Positions 4,562 through 5,541 of a stretch of 5,541 bases of DNA are shown here, piece after piece (position 1 is the stretch's first letter; every line of letters starts with the position of its first letter). The notes beneath the pieces were generated by a model. The model saw only the letters and a program-made list of their open reading frames with translations, had not been told where the DNA came from and did not search any database. This stretch comes from Mariprofundaceae bacterium (GTDB lineage: Bacteria > Pseudomonadota > Zetaproteobacteria > Mariprofundales > Mariprofundaceae). Where the stretch lies: contig JAUZQS010000295.1 of NCBI GenBank assembly GCA_030950875.1, positions 1 through 5,541 on the forward strand, given 5' to 3'. The translations under genes were made by a program, and so were the position numbers.

Positions 4562-5541
4562 GCAACATCGCGTTTTCTTGCCAATGGCGGCTTAAATTGA
4601 CTTACGCTTCCATCCATTAAGCTCCATGTAACAGCTCCGTTGGCAGTATTCCAAATATCACTACCGACATCCTTATAACGTTGCACTACCTCATCTTTTG
4701 GAAAACCAAAGTGATTATTCTTTCCTGTTTGTGCAATGACAATACTCGGCTGAACACGCTTGATGAAATCTATCGTACTAGATGTTCGACTGCCATGATG
4801 CGGCATCAACATCAGGGTTTGTGGCTGCAACCTCACCGCCTTTAGTAAAGCTTTCTCCACAGGTTTTTCCATATCTCCGGATAACAATATGCGTTTTCCA
4901 TCCGCCATCTCCAACGTACAAACCAAGGATGTATTGTTATCATTATCAGCTGTATAACCCTTTGGTGGCCATAAAACATGCACCTTGGCTTGCCCTAATT
5001 CCAAAACATCGCCTTGTTTTAACCACCGCACCAGACCACCTTGTTGTTGCACCCTTCGAATCACTTTCTGCATGACATCATACGAGTGATTTGCAGGTAC
5101 GTCCGCCAACCATAATTCAGATACCTCACGCACCGAGTCCAATAAACGTAGCGCACCGCCAGCGTGATCGGACTGAGCATGGCTTAACATCAATACATTA
5201 ACATGTGTTAAACCCAACGTACGCAATCCAGATGCGACTATTGTGCCGCCATTAAAGCGACTATATTTACGACCTGGCACATCCACCACCAACACATGCG
5301 TTTTTTTATTGGCTTCTATCTGAATCAAGCTTGCTGCCGCGCCTTGTCCCACATCCCAGGCAATAAATCGAGATGTTTCTGGCGCATATTCAAAAGCAGC
5401 ACCATAAGCATAGAGAAACAATGTGCCGCTTATTACCATCATTGCGATGGCTCGTTGTTTGCGAAACCACAACAACACAGCACATAACATTCCTGCTACG
5501 TAAAAAGCTCCCCAAGCAAGTGATATGTCAGGCAACCAAAG
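4534..5541 (-). CDS. comEC: DNA internalization protein ComEC/Rec2, C-terminal part
   Basis: Inner-membrane channel for single-stranded DNA uptake in natural transformation. Only the last 335 residues are in the window; the reading frame runs open off the right edge, and a TTG at 5535 is not a start. Two membrane segments (about 5465-5520 and 5390-5450) end the competence region. The metallo-beta-lactamase-like domain follows: DVGQG (5355-5341), LSHAQSDHAGG (from 5187), NNTSLV, LLSGDMEK (Asp at 4875-4873), MPHHGSRTSS (PHHGS at 4803-4789) and NHFGFP. This domain is thought to degrade the non-transported strand. Two positions look unusual: Gln (5175-5173) stands where the HxHxDH or HxDxDH motif usually has His or Asp, and Phe (4704-4702) stands where many relatives have His in GHP. 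The family call is firm; the presence of a working competence system cannot be judged from this fragment. Confidence 0.93.
   Translation of the reverse strand, partial: LWLPDISLAWGAFYVAGMLCAVLLWFRKQRAIAMMVISGTLFLYAYGAAFEYAPETSRFIAWDVGQGAAASLIQIEANKKTHVLVVDVPGRKYSRFNGGTIVASGLRTLGLTHVNVLMLSHAQSDHAGGALRLLDSVREVSELWLADVPANHSYDVMQKVIRRVQQQGGLVRWLKQGDVLELGQAKVHVLWPPKGYTADNDNNTSLVCTLEMADGKRILLSGDMEKPVEKALLKAVRLQPQTLMLMPHHGSRTSSTIDFIKRVQPSIVIAQTGKNNHFGFPKDEVVQRYKDVGSDIWNTANGAVTWSLMDGSVSQFKPPLARKRDVALQWVDLLL

Noticed and set aside
5341..5355. DVGQG followed by Ala instead of Asp in ComEC as a defect
   Set aside because: Gammaproteobacterial ComEC proteins commonly have a non-Asp residue after VGQG, so this is normal variation.

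Overview
The window looks like an ordinary chromosomal segment of a Gram-negative, probably proteobacterial, organism of moderate to low GC. The basis is a gammaproteobacterial-style ComEC, a TolQ/ExbB plus TolR/ExbD inner-membrane motor pair, and housekeeping def and fmt. I cannot name the genus from the sequence alone.

Right side (4534-5541, minus strand): the C-terminal part of a ComEC/Rec2 DNA-uptake channel, cut by the window edge. Its end includes the metallo-beta-lactamase-like domain. After a 62-bp gap carrying a TATAAT box, an AT-only palindrome and a perfect AGGAGG ribosome binding site, a tight minus-strand gene chain begins: exbB/tolQ-like (GTG start), exbD/tolR-like, lysC (aspartokinase), def (peptide deformylase) and fmt (Met-tRNA formyltransferase). 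Junctions are ATGA, TAATG, TAATG and a 4-bp gap, so the five genes are very likely one translationally coupled transcript. It joins an envelope proton-driven motor, the first step of the aspartate amino-acid family, and the enzymes that add and remove the N-formyl group. lysC also carries an in-frame internal ATG behind a GAGGA motif, just where a separate beta (ACT-only) subunit would start.

The gene chain ends at 751 against a convergent plus-strand gene. The 150-bp convergent spacer holds two inverted 32-nt REP-like units whose short hairpins differ by compensatory base changes. On the minus strand the structure is followed by six T residues, so it can also act as the terminator of the fmt transcript.

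Left side (1-600): a small orphan receiver-domain response regulator with no output domain (plus strand). It is preceded by a 79-bp array of nearly ten AAATCACT octamers. Between array and gene are two overlapping, oppositely directed sigma70-like promoters: the rightward one would yield a nearly leaderless mRNA for the regulator, and the leftward one would transcribe through the octamer array towards a gene outside the window. This left end and the REP-like pair are the least ordinary parts of the window. I see no CRISPR array, insertion sequence, tRNA or rRNA.
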